In this document: piece after piece, positions 9,206 to 16,773 of the stretch
Position numbering within the stretch: the stretch's first letter is position 1
Layout of the letters: each line of letters opens with the position of its first letter
Source: Marixanthomonas ophiurae
GTDB lineage: Bacteria > Bacteroidota > Bacteroidia > Flavobacteriales > Flavobacteriaceae
Direction of reading: 5' to 3'
Assembly: GCF_003413745.1 (NCBI RefSeq)
Contig: NZ_QVID01000002.1
Location: 558,001-622,000, forward strand
DNA: 64,000 bases
The notes under the pieces: generated by a model
What the model saw: the letters and a program-made list of their open reading frames with translations, nothing else
The model's database searches: none
What the model was told of the DNA's origin: nothing
Made by a program: the position numbers and the translations under genes

Positions 9206-10035
9206 TGGAAAGATTAGCTGTTTCAGAAATCATTAAAAAAATTGAGGCGGAAGCACCATTTGAAGCCGTCGCTGAAGATTACTCATTCACCTTAAAGATT
9301 GACGAATACGTGCCTTACGTTTGTGGTGCTGTGCACGATGGGCATCAATTTAGAAAAGAGTTATGGGAAAACTGTATTCATACGGAATATGAACGTTGGT
9401 TTGAAGAAGATCCTTGTACCAAAGAGTTTATAAAAACGCATCCTATTGTAATTGCTGGTTGCGATAGTAGGTTTGAATATGACCTGAATCGCGATCCAGA
9501 TAATGCGATATTCGATTTAGCTTGGGGGAAACAATTGTGGAAAGAACCTTTGAGCCCTTCAGAAAAAAAACAAAGCCTTGAAAAACATACTGAATTTTAT
9601 TCGGTAGTTCATGCCCTGATATCAAAACTAGAAGAAAAGTTCGGCACTATTGTGGTGTATGATATGCATAGCTATAATTGGCGTCGATGGGATAGGGAAG
9701 TGCCAGTAATTAATTTAGGCACTTCAAATGTTGACAATGATCGTTTTGGTGACTTAGTTGAAAGCTGGCGAAAATCTTTATCAGAATTACAATTGCCACA
9801 CGACATAAAAGCTACTTCAAAAATTAACGATACCTTTTTCGGAAATGGTTATTTTTTGAAATTCATCACCCAGAATTTTAAAAATACGTTAGTTTTGGCA
9901 ACTGAATTCAAGAAAATTTATTGTGACGAACTACGAGAATTGATCTACCCTGAAGTAGTTTCAGCCATTGAACAACAGCTTCAGCAGAAAGTTAAAGAAC
10001 ACGCTACGTTGTTTTACAATACGTTTAATAAATAA
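9205..10035 (+). CDS. N-formylglutamate amidohydrolase family protein
   Basis: A 276-residue member of the N-formylglutamate amidohydrolase (FGase, PF05013) fold, a zinc carboxypeptidase-like hydrolase. Motifs that match the family are VHDGHQFR near residue 40, GCDSRFEYDLNRDPDN near residue 85, and VYDMHSYNWRR near residue 150. The histidine-utilisation genes that normally accompany a true HutG are absent. It lies inside a three-gene unit with a GshB-like ligase (1-bp overlap) and a QEGLA metallopeptidase (1-bp gap), so its substrate is more likely the product or precursor of those enzymes, for instance a C-terminal or N-acyl glutamyl bond. That assignment is inference; the fold is well supported. 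Confidence 0.88.
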   Translation: MERLAVSEIIKKIEAEAPFEAVAEDYSFTLKIDEYVPYVCGAVHDGHQFRKELWENCIHTEYERWFEEDPCTKEFIKTHPIVIAGCDSRFEYDLNRDPDNAIFDLAWGKQLWKEPLSPSEKKQSLEKHTEFYSVVHALISKLEEKFGTIVVYDMHSYNWRRWDREVPVINLGTSNVDNDRFGDLVESWRKSLSELQLPHDIKATSKINDTFFGNGYFLKFITQNFKNTLVLATEFKKIYCDELRELIYPEVVSAIEQQLQQKVKEHATLFYNTFNK

Positions 10036-10036
10036 T

Positions 10037-11200
10037 ATGACGCATACACAAGCTATTATCGATTCATATCCCAATCTTTTCAGGATTGATTATAATTTGA
10101 ATAAACTGGTTCAAAAAATAGAGGTGTTGAACTTTGTTAACCCTATTAATATTGAACAAGAAAAGCGTAATTTCTTTTCTTCAAAATACAATGTAAACCC
10201 TAACTTTAAGTATCGAAAACTTGATTTTAATGCACACAAACTACAGCAAGAACTTTTTTCGCAAGATATTGATAGTATTAAAGATGAAGAGACCCGTGCT
10301 TTTTATAGAGAAGTAATTTATGATTATTCAGGGTTGGTTCAATGTGTGGAAACCGTAGGGCAAAAAGAGAAGTTTTATTTCAATTCGCTAAAATCATTTG
10401 GTACACCTACTGAAAAAGATGTTGATAATGCACGTTTTATTCTTCATTTTGAAGATGAAGCATATAATCAAGAAATGATTCCTGTGTTTAATGCTAACGA
10501 AGCAGCTGAATATTTTGAGGACTTTACCAAACAGTACGACTTTCAGTTCAACATTAAGCTTTCCAACAAGATTTCAGCTGCTGCTATGGTTTTAAATAAC
10601 AAGCAAACCTTAGTACTTAAAAAAAATCATCGTTTTAGCGCAAACCAATTAAAAGTATTAGCCAATCACGAAATAGGTGTACATCTGGTCACTACTTTTA
10701 ATAGTTTAAATCAGCCGCTTAAAATTTTCCACAATGGCTTTCCAAAAAACGTAGAAACACAAGAAGGATTAGCTGTTTTTAGCGAATACATGAGCGGATG
10801 TTTAACCCTATATCGTTTAAAAGAATTGAGCTACCGCGTGTTGGCGACCGATAGTTTACGAAAAGGTTTTAATTTTTGTGACACGTTCGATTTGTTACAC
10901 AATCAATACAAGCTCAAGAGGGAAGAGGCCTACAATATAACCCTGCGTGCTCATCGAGGAGGAGGTTTTACAAAAGATCACTTATACCTTACTGGTTTAA
11001 AGAAAGTGTATAGTCTGTATCAAAAAGAAGCTTCATTAGACAACCTTTTAGCAGGAAAAGTCACTTTAGAGAATGAATCTATAATTCAAAACTGGAAACA
11101 GGAAGGGTTGGCATACGAAAACAGGTATAAGAACTTTGCTTTTGATAATAACGAGAACACGAATTCCAAACTCGATTTTATTCTTCAGAATTTAAAATAA
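10037..11200 (+). CDS. QEGLA-motif DUF1704 / MATCAP-like metallopeptidase
   Basis: A 387-residue protein named in databases as 'flavohemoglobin expression-modulating QEGLA motif protein' (DUF1704). It has the zincin-like metal site HEIGVH at residues 211-216 and the name-giving QEGLA at 242-246, whose Glu243 is the likely third ligand. The family includes the animal MATCAP enzymes, which remove the C-terminal tyrosine of tubulin, so a carboxypeptidase-type activity is expected; the bacterial substrate is unknown. No signal peptide or membrane segment is seen, so it is cytosolic. The ATG at 10037 follows the previous stop by 1 bp; a longer reading from 9968 would overlap the upstream gene by 68 bp and is less likely. 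An oppositely oriented terminator begins at the stop codon. Confidence 0.88.
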   Translation: MTHTQAIIDSYPNLFRIDYNLNKLVQKIEVLNFVNPINIEQEKRNFFSSKYNVNPNFKYRKLDFNAHKLQQELFSQDIDSIKDEETRAFYREVIYDYSGLVQCVETVGQKEKFYFNSLKSFGTPTEKDVDNARFILHFEDEAYNQEMIPVFNANEAAEYFEDFTKQYDFQFNIKLSNKISAAAMVLNNKQTLVLKKNHRFSANQLKVLANHEIGVHLVTTFNSLNQPLKIFHNGFPKNVETQEGLAVFSEYMSGCLTLYRLKELSYRVLATDSLRKGFNFCDTFDLLHNQYKLKREEAYNITLRAHRGGGFTKDHLYLTGLKKVYSLYQKEASLDNLLAGKVTLENESIIQNWKQEGLAYENRYKNFAFDNNENTNSKLDFILQNLK

Positions 11201-11226
11201 AAAAAGCGGACAGTTTCCTGCCCGCT
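11194..11226 (-). terminator. Terminator of the large T9SS protein gene
   Basis: On the minus strand, AGCGGGCAG (11218-11226) pairs with CTGTCCGCT (11205-11213) with one mismatch, and is followed by T-rich sequence (11194-11204). It ends the gene at 11262-14141 and may also work on the plus strand at the end of the QEGLA gene. Confidence 0.75.
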
Positions 11227-11261
11227 CACCTAATTACATAGTAGCTAAACTATGAGAAACA

Positions 11262-14141
11262 TTACTGTTTAATAATTTTATAGGTTCCTGTTTCACCATT
11301 AACAACCACTTTTAAAATATAAGTACCGGCTGATAAGCTTGATATAGAAAGCTCAGATTTTGTATTTTCTATACTTTGATCAATCACTTTTTGCCCTAAT
11401 AGGTTATAAACCGTTGCACGCTCAATGGTTTCCGTAGCGTTTAAGTTTACAACACCTGTGGTTGGGTTAGGGAAGTAGGTAAATCCTTCGATTGTATTTT
11501 CGCTTGTACTTAATAATGTGCCGTCTATCTCTATATCGGTTGTACCGCCAGTATTTACTACAAATATGTAGTATGCTTGTCCGGCAGTAGTTGTAATAGA
11601 AGAAGACGTTGCTGGTGAGCATTGGTTGGTTCCTTGGTTTACCAATGTAAGGTCTGTTTCAGAAGCATTCTCATTGGGTGCTTCAAAGAACGTTACCACA
11701 CTTGTTCCTGCAGGATCTACAATGCTCGCTGTGGCTTCTCCATCTCCATTAGACACAAAGTTGTACCACACACCGTTGGCACCTTGAAGATTACACCCGG
11801 TTGGGTTACCCCCTTCAGTAGTTGCCGCTGGCATTGGCACTGCAGCATCACTGTAAGGAAAACCTATTTCGTCTACATCTATAGAGTTGGAAATCATATC
11901 ATTTGCTGGAGGAACGGGAGTACAATCTACAGTTAATGTAAAGTTTCCAGTATTGGTTCCAAATCCGTGTACTAAAATATAATAGGTTGTGTTTCCATCT
12001 CCTTGGAAATTTGCTTCAGATTGTAGCCCACAGGAATCATCATTATCGGTTTCACAAATTAAATTACCACAATCACCTGTGTAAACGGTTACTTTGGTAT
12101 CGTAATCTGAATCACAAAGCGAAACGGTATAATCTGTTACCAATCCACTATCGTCTGTAAAGGTATACCAAAGACCTGGTGCTGTAATATCTGTATTACA
12201 AACAGGAGCATCAACGTCTATTGTTGCGTCATCTGTTGATCCTGTAATGCTTTCGCCACAGCTAATTGGTAAAGCTCCACTACAAATATCGTTTTCGGGT
12301 AATTCTTCACAAGAAACCTCTAAGCTGAAATTTCCAGCTTCAGATTCAAATCCTTCAACCATAATATAGTAAGTTGAAATACCATCAGATACAAAAGAAA
12401 CTTCAGATTGCTCGCCACAAGAATCATCATTCATAGCGATTTCGTTTGTTAAGGTACAGTCTTCATAAACACGAAGAACAGAGTTAAAGTCTGTATTGTT
12501 ACATAGTGATATAGTTACCTCCTCTAAAGTACCATTACCTGTATAAGTGTAAAACTCATCAGGGGCAGCATTACCACCAGAGTCGGAATCAGAAACTGTT
12601 TCACCGTTTACCACATCGCCACAAGAAACCGCCACTGCATTTTCACAACTGTCGTTACCTGTGTTAATGGTAGAATAGCGAGAAACATAAATATCCCGGT
12701 TCCCGTTACTTGTTTGAACATCTTCTCCTGAAAAAGGATTTAAATCAACACTATCTTGAAACGCACCTATTGCTATTATTTGATCATTATCATTAAAAAG
12801 AACCTGTTGGTTACTTTCTGCACTTGAGCCACCAATGGTCCAGTGGTTTCTGTACACACCAGAAGTACTCAATTCTACCAAGAAGTTATCGCTATTTCCG
12901 TTTGAAGTAACAATAGCCTCTCCCGAACTACTATCAAAATCACTAGTTCCTATAAAATTTCCAGAAATGAATAAGCTTCCTGTTGGACCTTCAATAATAT
13001 CAAATATATTCTCTAAGTTTTCATTTCCTTCACCACCCGTAACATAAGAATAGTCGTAATTTCCATCGGTATCGAATTTTGAAAAGAACGCATCAAAATC
13101 ACCATTTGATGTTACGTTGTTTTCACCCGCAGTAGGATCGAGATCTACAGTGCCAGAAAACATTCCAGTAGCATAAATTCCAGATTGTAATACCTTAATG
13201 GTAGCTGGAATCTCTAATCCTGTACCACCAAAAGTTTGACCCCAAATATAATTTCCATCGATATCTACTTTTGTAATAAAAGCATCATCTGTTCCATTCG
13301 AAATATAATTGTCTACATCGGTACCAGTATCAAGGTCTACTTGATTTCTAAACCTACCTAAAACGAAAAGATCTTCATTGGCGTCGAATTCTATACTCTC
13401 TACTTCTACAATACCACCAGCCCCTTCATGCGTTTTTACCCACTGGTAATTACCGTCCGAATCAAGTTTTAGTAAAAATCCATCTGGTGTTTGTGAATCT
13501 GCAGAGAACAGGGTCACATCATTATTAGGGTCTGGGTCAAAATCAGCATATAAAAATGAACCGCCAATGTAAATATCCCCATTACTGTCTAAAGCTATGG
13601 TTTGTGCATCTTCGTTGATAGGTCCAAAGCCTGCTGGGTTGCTTATTTGTTTTGCCCATACAAACTCTTTATTGCTGTCTAATTTAATAACAAAAAGATC
13701 TCTACTTAGACCATTTGCTGGCTGTAATAAAGGAAATACATCTGGACCCGGATCAGCATCAAACGGATTGTTTGGGTTTGCTCCTTGAAAATACCCAGTA
13801 AGGTAGATGTTGTCGTCGGCATCGATTGCAACGTCAATAACGACATCGTCAAAACCACCGCCAAAGCCTAATACTCCGGTAGGGTTTCCGTCACTATCAT
13901 GTATAGCTAAATACCCATCTGCGTTACCACCAGCCCAGTTTATAGTGTTGGGGCCTAACGTAATAGATCCAGAATATAACCCAGGTGTATAAATATTCCC
14001 ATTGCTGTCAACAGCCGAATGGAACGAATTCTCGATACTCATATCCCCAAAAGTAGTGGTACCAAAATACTCTTGTGCTGATACCATACTGCTTACAAGC
14101 AATACTTGTAATAAAAGCACAGTTTTTGTAATTTTTTTCAT
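11262..14141 (-). CDS. Large secreted T9SS protein with SBBP-type propeller repeats and CBM/PPC-like domains
   Basis: A 959-residue exported protein. Residues 1-22 are a signal peptide (cut after MVSA). Residues 25-490 carry repeats of the SBBP/beta-propeller type, each with a DSNGDIYI- or DSDGNYQW-like strand and FDPDPNND or LDPTAGENN loops. Three Cys-containing beta modules follow (starting near residues 497, 617 and 745), each opening with a 'ND.C..A..ISCG' pattern as in pre-peptidase C-terminal modules. The last 80 residues (TYFPNPTTGVVNLN ... YILKVVVNGETG) are a type A T9SS sorting domain, so the protein is exported through the outer membrane and anchored or released. It has its own terminator. 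An adhesin or sensing role is possible but not shown. Confidence 0.9.
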   Translation of the reverse strand: MKKITKTVLLLQVLLVSSMVSAQEYFGTTTFGDMSIENSFHSAVDSNGNIYTPGLYSGSITLGPNTINWAGGNADGYLAIHDSDGNPTGVLGFGGGFDDVVIDVAIDADDNIYLTGYFQGANPNNPFDADPGPDVFPLLQPANGLSRDLFVIKLDSNKEFVWAKQISNPAGFGPINEDAQTIALDSNGDIYIGGSFLYADFDPDPNNDVTLFSADSQTPDGFLLKLDSDGNYQWVKTHEGAGGIVEVESIEFDANEDLFVLGRFRNQVDLDTGTDVDNYISNGTDDAFITKVDIDGNYIWGQTFGGTGLEIPATIKVLQSGIYATGMFSGTVDLDPTAGENNVTSNGDFDAFFSKFDTDGNYDYSYVTGGEGNENLENIFDIIEGPTGSLFISGNFIGTSDFDSSSGEAIVTSNGNSDNFLVELSTSGVYRNHWTIGGSSAESNQQVLFNDNDQIIAIGAFQDSVDLNPFSGEDVQTSNGNRDIYVSRYSTINTGNDSCENAVAVSCGDVVNGETVSDSDSGGNAAPDEFYTYTGNGTLEEVTISLCNNTDFNSVLRVYEDCTLTNEIAMNDDSCGEQSEVSFVSDGISTYYIMVEGFESEAGNFSLEVSCEELPENDICSGALPISCGESITGSTDDATIDVDAPVCNTDITAPGLWYTFTDDSGLVTDYTVSLCDSDYDTKVTVYTGDCGNLICETDNDDSCGLQSEANFQGDGNTTYYILVHGFGTNTGNFTLTVDCTPVPPANDMISNSIDVDEIGFPYSDAAVPMPAATTEGGNPTGCNLQGANGVWYNFVSNGDGEATASIVDPAGTSVVTFFEAPNENASETDLTLVNQGTNQCSPATSSSITTTAGQAYYIFVVNTGGTTDIEIDGTLLSTSENTIEGFTYFPNPTTGVVNLNATETIERATVYNLLGQKVIDQSIENTKSELSISSLSAGTYILKVVVNGETGTYKIIKQ

Positions 14142-14172
14142 AATTGTTTATTTGTAATTAATAATTGATTGT

Positions 14173-14868
14173 TTATTTAGTATTAAACTCCAGGCCTATT
14201 CCCCTTACACTTTCAATGGTAATGGAAGGATCGTCTTTTAAATATTTCCGTATCCGACTTATAAAAACATCCATGCTCCGACCCGAAAAGAAGTCTGTTT
14301 TATTCCAAACGTGCGATAAAATATCGTCACGGCGTATTAATTGATTACGATTGCTGTAGAGGTAATACAGCAATTTTGCTTCTTTGGCGGTAATTTTGTT
14401 GATGTTGCCATTTATTTTCAACTCTAAATTTTCAGTGTCAAAACTGTATTTGCCAATATATAGTTGTTTCTCTGCTGATTGGTTGGTTTGTAAAGTATTT
14501 TGTTGTTCGGTGCGTTTTATGATGTTTTTTATTCTGAATATTAACTCCTCGGCCTCAAAGGGTTTCACTATATAATCGTCAGCGCCTAACTTTAAGCCTT
14601 TCACTTTATCCTCTTTTGTTTTTCGTGCCGTCAAGAATAAAAACGGAACTTCAGGACTTATATCAATGATTTTTTTTGCGAGGGTAAATCCGTCCATAAC
14701 CGGCATCATAACATCGAGTATACATATATCAAATGTTCCATTTTTGAAGGCTTCAAAAGCTTCTTCACCGTTCATAGCCCAAGTAACCTCGAACTTATTG
14801 AGGGTCAGGTATTGTTTTAACATGGTGCCAAAATCTTGATCATCTTCTGCTAATAGAATATGTTTCAT
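14173..14868 (-). CDS. OmpR-family response regulator
   Basis: A 231-residue two-component response regulator. The receiver domain (1-120) has the acidic pocket EDD at residues 8-10, phospho-acceptor Asp52 in CILDVMMPVMDG, the Thr in LFLTARKTKEDK and the Lys in DDYIVKPF. The C-terminal 100 residues form a winged helix with the typical ending (RRDDILSHVWN ... RSMDVFISRIRKYL ... SVRGIGLEF), so it binds DNA. It is translated from the same transcript as the histidine kinase in front, with a 4-bp overlap. A GTTAAC direct repeat upstream of the kinase gene is a candidate binding site for autoregulation. Confidence 0.95.
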   Translation of the reverse strand: MKHILLAEDDQDFGTMLKQYLTLNKFEVTWAMNGEEAFEAFKNGTFDICILDVMMPVMDGFTLAKKIIDISPEVPFLFLTARKTKEDKVKGLKLGADDYIVKPFEAEELIFRIKNIIKRTEQQNTLQTNQSAEKQLYIGKYSFDTENLELKINGNINKITAKEAKLLYYLYSNRNQLIRRDDILSHVWNKTDFFSGRSMDVFISRIRKYLKDDPSITIESVRGIGLEFNTK

Positions 14869-16250
14869 GATACAATGGGTATTTTAATAATGAATGTAGC
14901 TCCTTTATCTGTTTCGCTTTTTACTGAAATAGTGCCCTCGTGCGCTTTTATTATCTGGCTGGTATAATACAAACCAAGACCTAAGCCTTTATAATTATGG
15001 GTGTTTTTTTCACTTATACGATAAAATTTATGGAAAATGTATTTTTGATATTTAGGGGAAATACCAATCCCGTTATCTTGGATGATAAACGTGTGTGTTG
15101 AATCTATTTTATCTATCGTATATGCTACTTTTAGCTTTGTACCACCATATTTAATGGCATTATTGAGCATATTAATAATAGCGGTGCTTAGATAAAATTT
15201 ATCAGCTATTATAGGTATTCCAGTACTCTCGACGTTTCTGTCAATGGTTATAGAAGGGGAAATAGTTAAACAATAATCATCTAACAGTTCCTTTAAAAAG
15301 GTACAGCCATTAAAAGCCTCGGTTGAAAGTTGAATTTGTTGATAGCCCAAACTGCTTTTTAAAACTTGGTCTATCAAGTTTTGAAGGCGAGTATTTTGTC
15401 TATCAATTATTTGAATGGCCTCCGAAGTCATTTCCTCATTCCCTTTTGCGTGTTCGCTAGTAAGCGTTTTTGTAGCAAGCGATAGGGTAGAGAGTGGTGT
15501 TTTGAGCTCGTGGGTAATGTTATTAATAAAATCGGTTTTTATTTCAGCAACTCGTTTTTGTTTCAATAAGTTTTGAATGGAATAATATAAAAGGCCCACT
15601 ACAAAAAGAAATAGCAAACTAGAAAGGATTAAAAGACCAGAAAGTTCTCTAATTATTAAACTGTTCCAGTTTGAAATATTCATGAAAATACTAGATTTGA
15701 AATCTAAATCAAAAACCTCAGAACTTTCATTATAAAAAACTTCATGGTCTTTTTGCCATGTGCTATTATTGATTAGCATGCCTTTTTGTTGTTGAAAATT
15801 TTCACCAAGGAGAATAATGGTATCGGTGCTTTTTTCAGGATATAGGGTTTCTACATTTCCGAGGCTGTCGGTGAGAGTGATAGAGGTTACAATTTTTTTG
15901 AACTGAATTTTATAATCATCATCAAATTGATTTAATCCTTTATTGAAGACGTCAAGAAAACCTGGGTTAATTTCTGTAGATTTTTTATCTAATAACTGAA
16001 GTATTTCCTGTTTTGAAATTTTCTGGTTTTTATATGCCTCAAGATGGTTTAAAAAATCGGTTCTGTACATCCAAGCAATTGAATCTACTGCCGGGGCAGT
16101 ATAAATCTTAGCAATAGCGTTACGAGCATCGATAGTAATTGTTTTTTGCTTTAACTCGTAGCTATTATAAATAAGGTAGCCTTGAATACCTATTAGGGCA
16201 ATCAAAGTAGATACTGAAAATAAAATTAATACCTTGGATTTTAGTTGCAT
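14865..16250 (-). CDS. Sensor histidine kinase
   Basis: A 461-residue inner-membrane kinase. One transmembrane helix lies at residues 5-27 and a second near 205-230, enclosing a periplasmic sensor domain of about 175 residues with no recognised fold. The cytosolic part has the HisKA block with the phosphorylated His (NNITHELKTPLSTL), then the ATP-binding lobe: N box NMLNNAIKYGG, G1 box QDNGIGI and G2 box GLGLGLYYTSQI. The start is set at the ATG at 16250, since the 13 residues before it in the longer reading look unlike a signal segment. It is the partner of the response regulator downstream. Signal unknown; no neighbouring gene points to one. Confidence 0.93.
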   Translation of the reverse strand: MQLKSKVLILFSVSTLIALIGIQGYLIYNSYELKQKTITIDARNAIAKIYTAPAVDSIAWMYRTDFLNHLEAYKNQKISKQEILQLLDKKSTEINPGFLDVFNKGLNQFDDDYKIQFKKIVTSITLTDSLGNVETLYPEKSTDTIILLGENFQQQKGMLINNSTWQKDHEVFYNESSEVFDLDFKSSIFMNISNWNSLIIRELSGLLILSSLLFLFVVGLLYYSIQNLLKQKRVAEIKTDFINNITHELKTPLSTLSLATKTLTSEHAKGNEEMTSEAIQIIDRQNTRLQNLIDQVLKSSLGYQQIQLSTEAFNGCTFLKELLDDYCLTISPSITIDRNVESTGIPIIADKFYLSTAIINMLNNAIKYGGTKLKVAYTIDKIDSTHTFIIQDNGIGISPKYQKYIFHKFYRISEKNTHNYKGLGLGLYYTSQIIKAHEGTISVKSETDKGATFIIKIPIVS

Positions 16251-16299
16251 ATCGTAAATATAGAAGGTTAGGCTACTAAATATATGCATAAAAACCTCC

Positions 16300-16316
16300 G
16301 TTAACTTATCGTTAAC
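16300..16316 (-). promoter_or_regulatory. Direct repeat GTTAAC-N5-GTTAAC upstream of the two-component operon
   Basis: Two GTTAAC words spaced at an 11-bp period lie 50 bp before the kinase ATG. OmpR/PhoB-type regulators bind tandem half-sites with a period of 10-11 bp, so this is a candidate autoregulatory site for the regulator encoded in the same operon. It is inferred from pattern and place only. Confidence 0.4.
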
Positions 16317-16347
16317 CTAAGATATTATTTCTAAAATGAACTGATTA

Positions 16348-16755
16348 TTACAAAAATTTAGCTTGCAATTCAGGGGTAGGAATCATACAACTTTCTCTTT
16401 TACCATACCATTTGTAACGGTTTTTGGCAATAAAGCTATAAACTGAATCTCTTATAAATTCTGGTAAGATGATAAAGACGTAGAGTAGTGGCCAGCCACC
16501 AGAAAGTTGTTTTGCAATACGAAGTGCTGCCGAAGATTTTTCATGATATTTTTCACCATCAATTAAAATAATGGAATCGGTTTTTGAAGTATCTATATTT
16601 AATTTAGAAATAAGTTGCTCTCCAACCTTACTTTGCAAAGCTGCAAACCGAAACACGTCGTTCTTGTCTCTTTTTATAGCAAATACAACCGAGCTATTGC
16701 AAAGATTGCAAACCCCGTCAAAGAGAATTATTTTATGTGTTTTATCTGAATTCAA
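16348..16755 (-). CDS. DCC-family thiol-disulfide oxidoreductase-like protein (DUF393)
   Basis: A 135-residue protein with the family signature DGVCNLCN at residues 14-21, giving the DxxCxxC pattern for which the family is named, and the later block FRFAALQSKVGE. The middle part (GGWPLLYVFIILPEFIRDSVYSFIAKNRYKWYGKRESC) is the conserved tail of these proteins. The two cysteines suggest thioredoxin-like redox activity, but no substrate is established for the family. It is 19 bp from the end of mutS2 and probably shares its transcript. Confidence 0.88.
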   Translation of the reverse strand: MNSDKTHKIILFDGVCNLCNSSVVFAIKRDKNDVFRFAALQSKVGEQLISKLNIDTSKTDSIILIDGEKYHEKSSAALRIAKQLSGGWPLLYVFIILPEFIRDSVYSFIAKNRYKWYGKRESCMIPTPELQAKFL

Positions 16756-16773
16756 TTAAAACCTTATTTATTA

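Noticed and set aside
9968-10036. Longer start for the QEGLA protein
   Set aside because: It would overlap the upstream gene by 68 bp; the ATG at 10037 is 1 bp after the previous stop.
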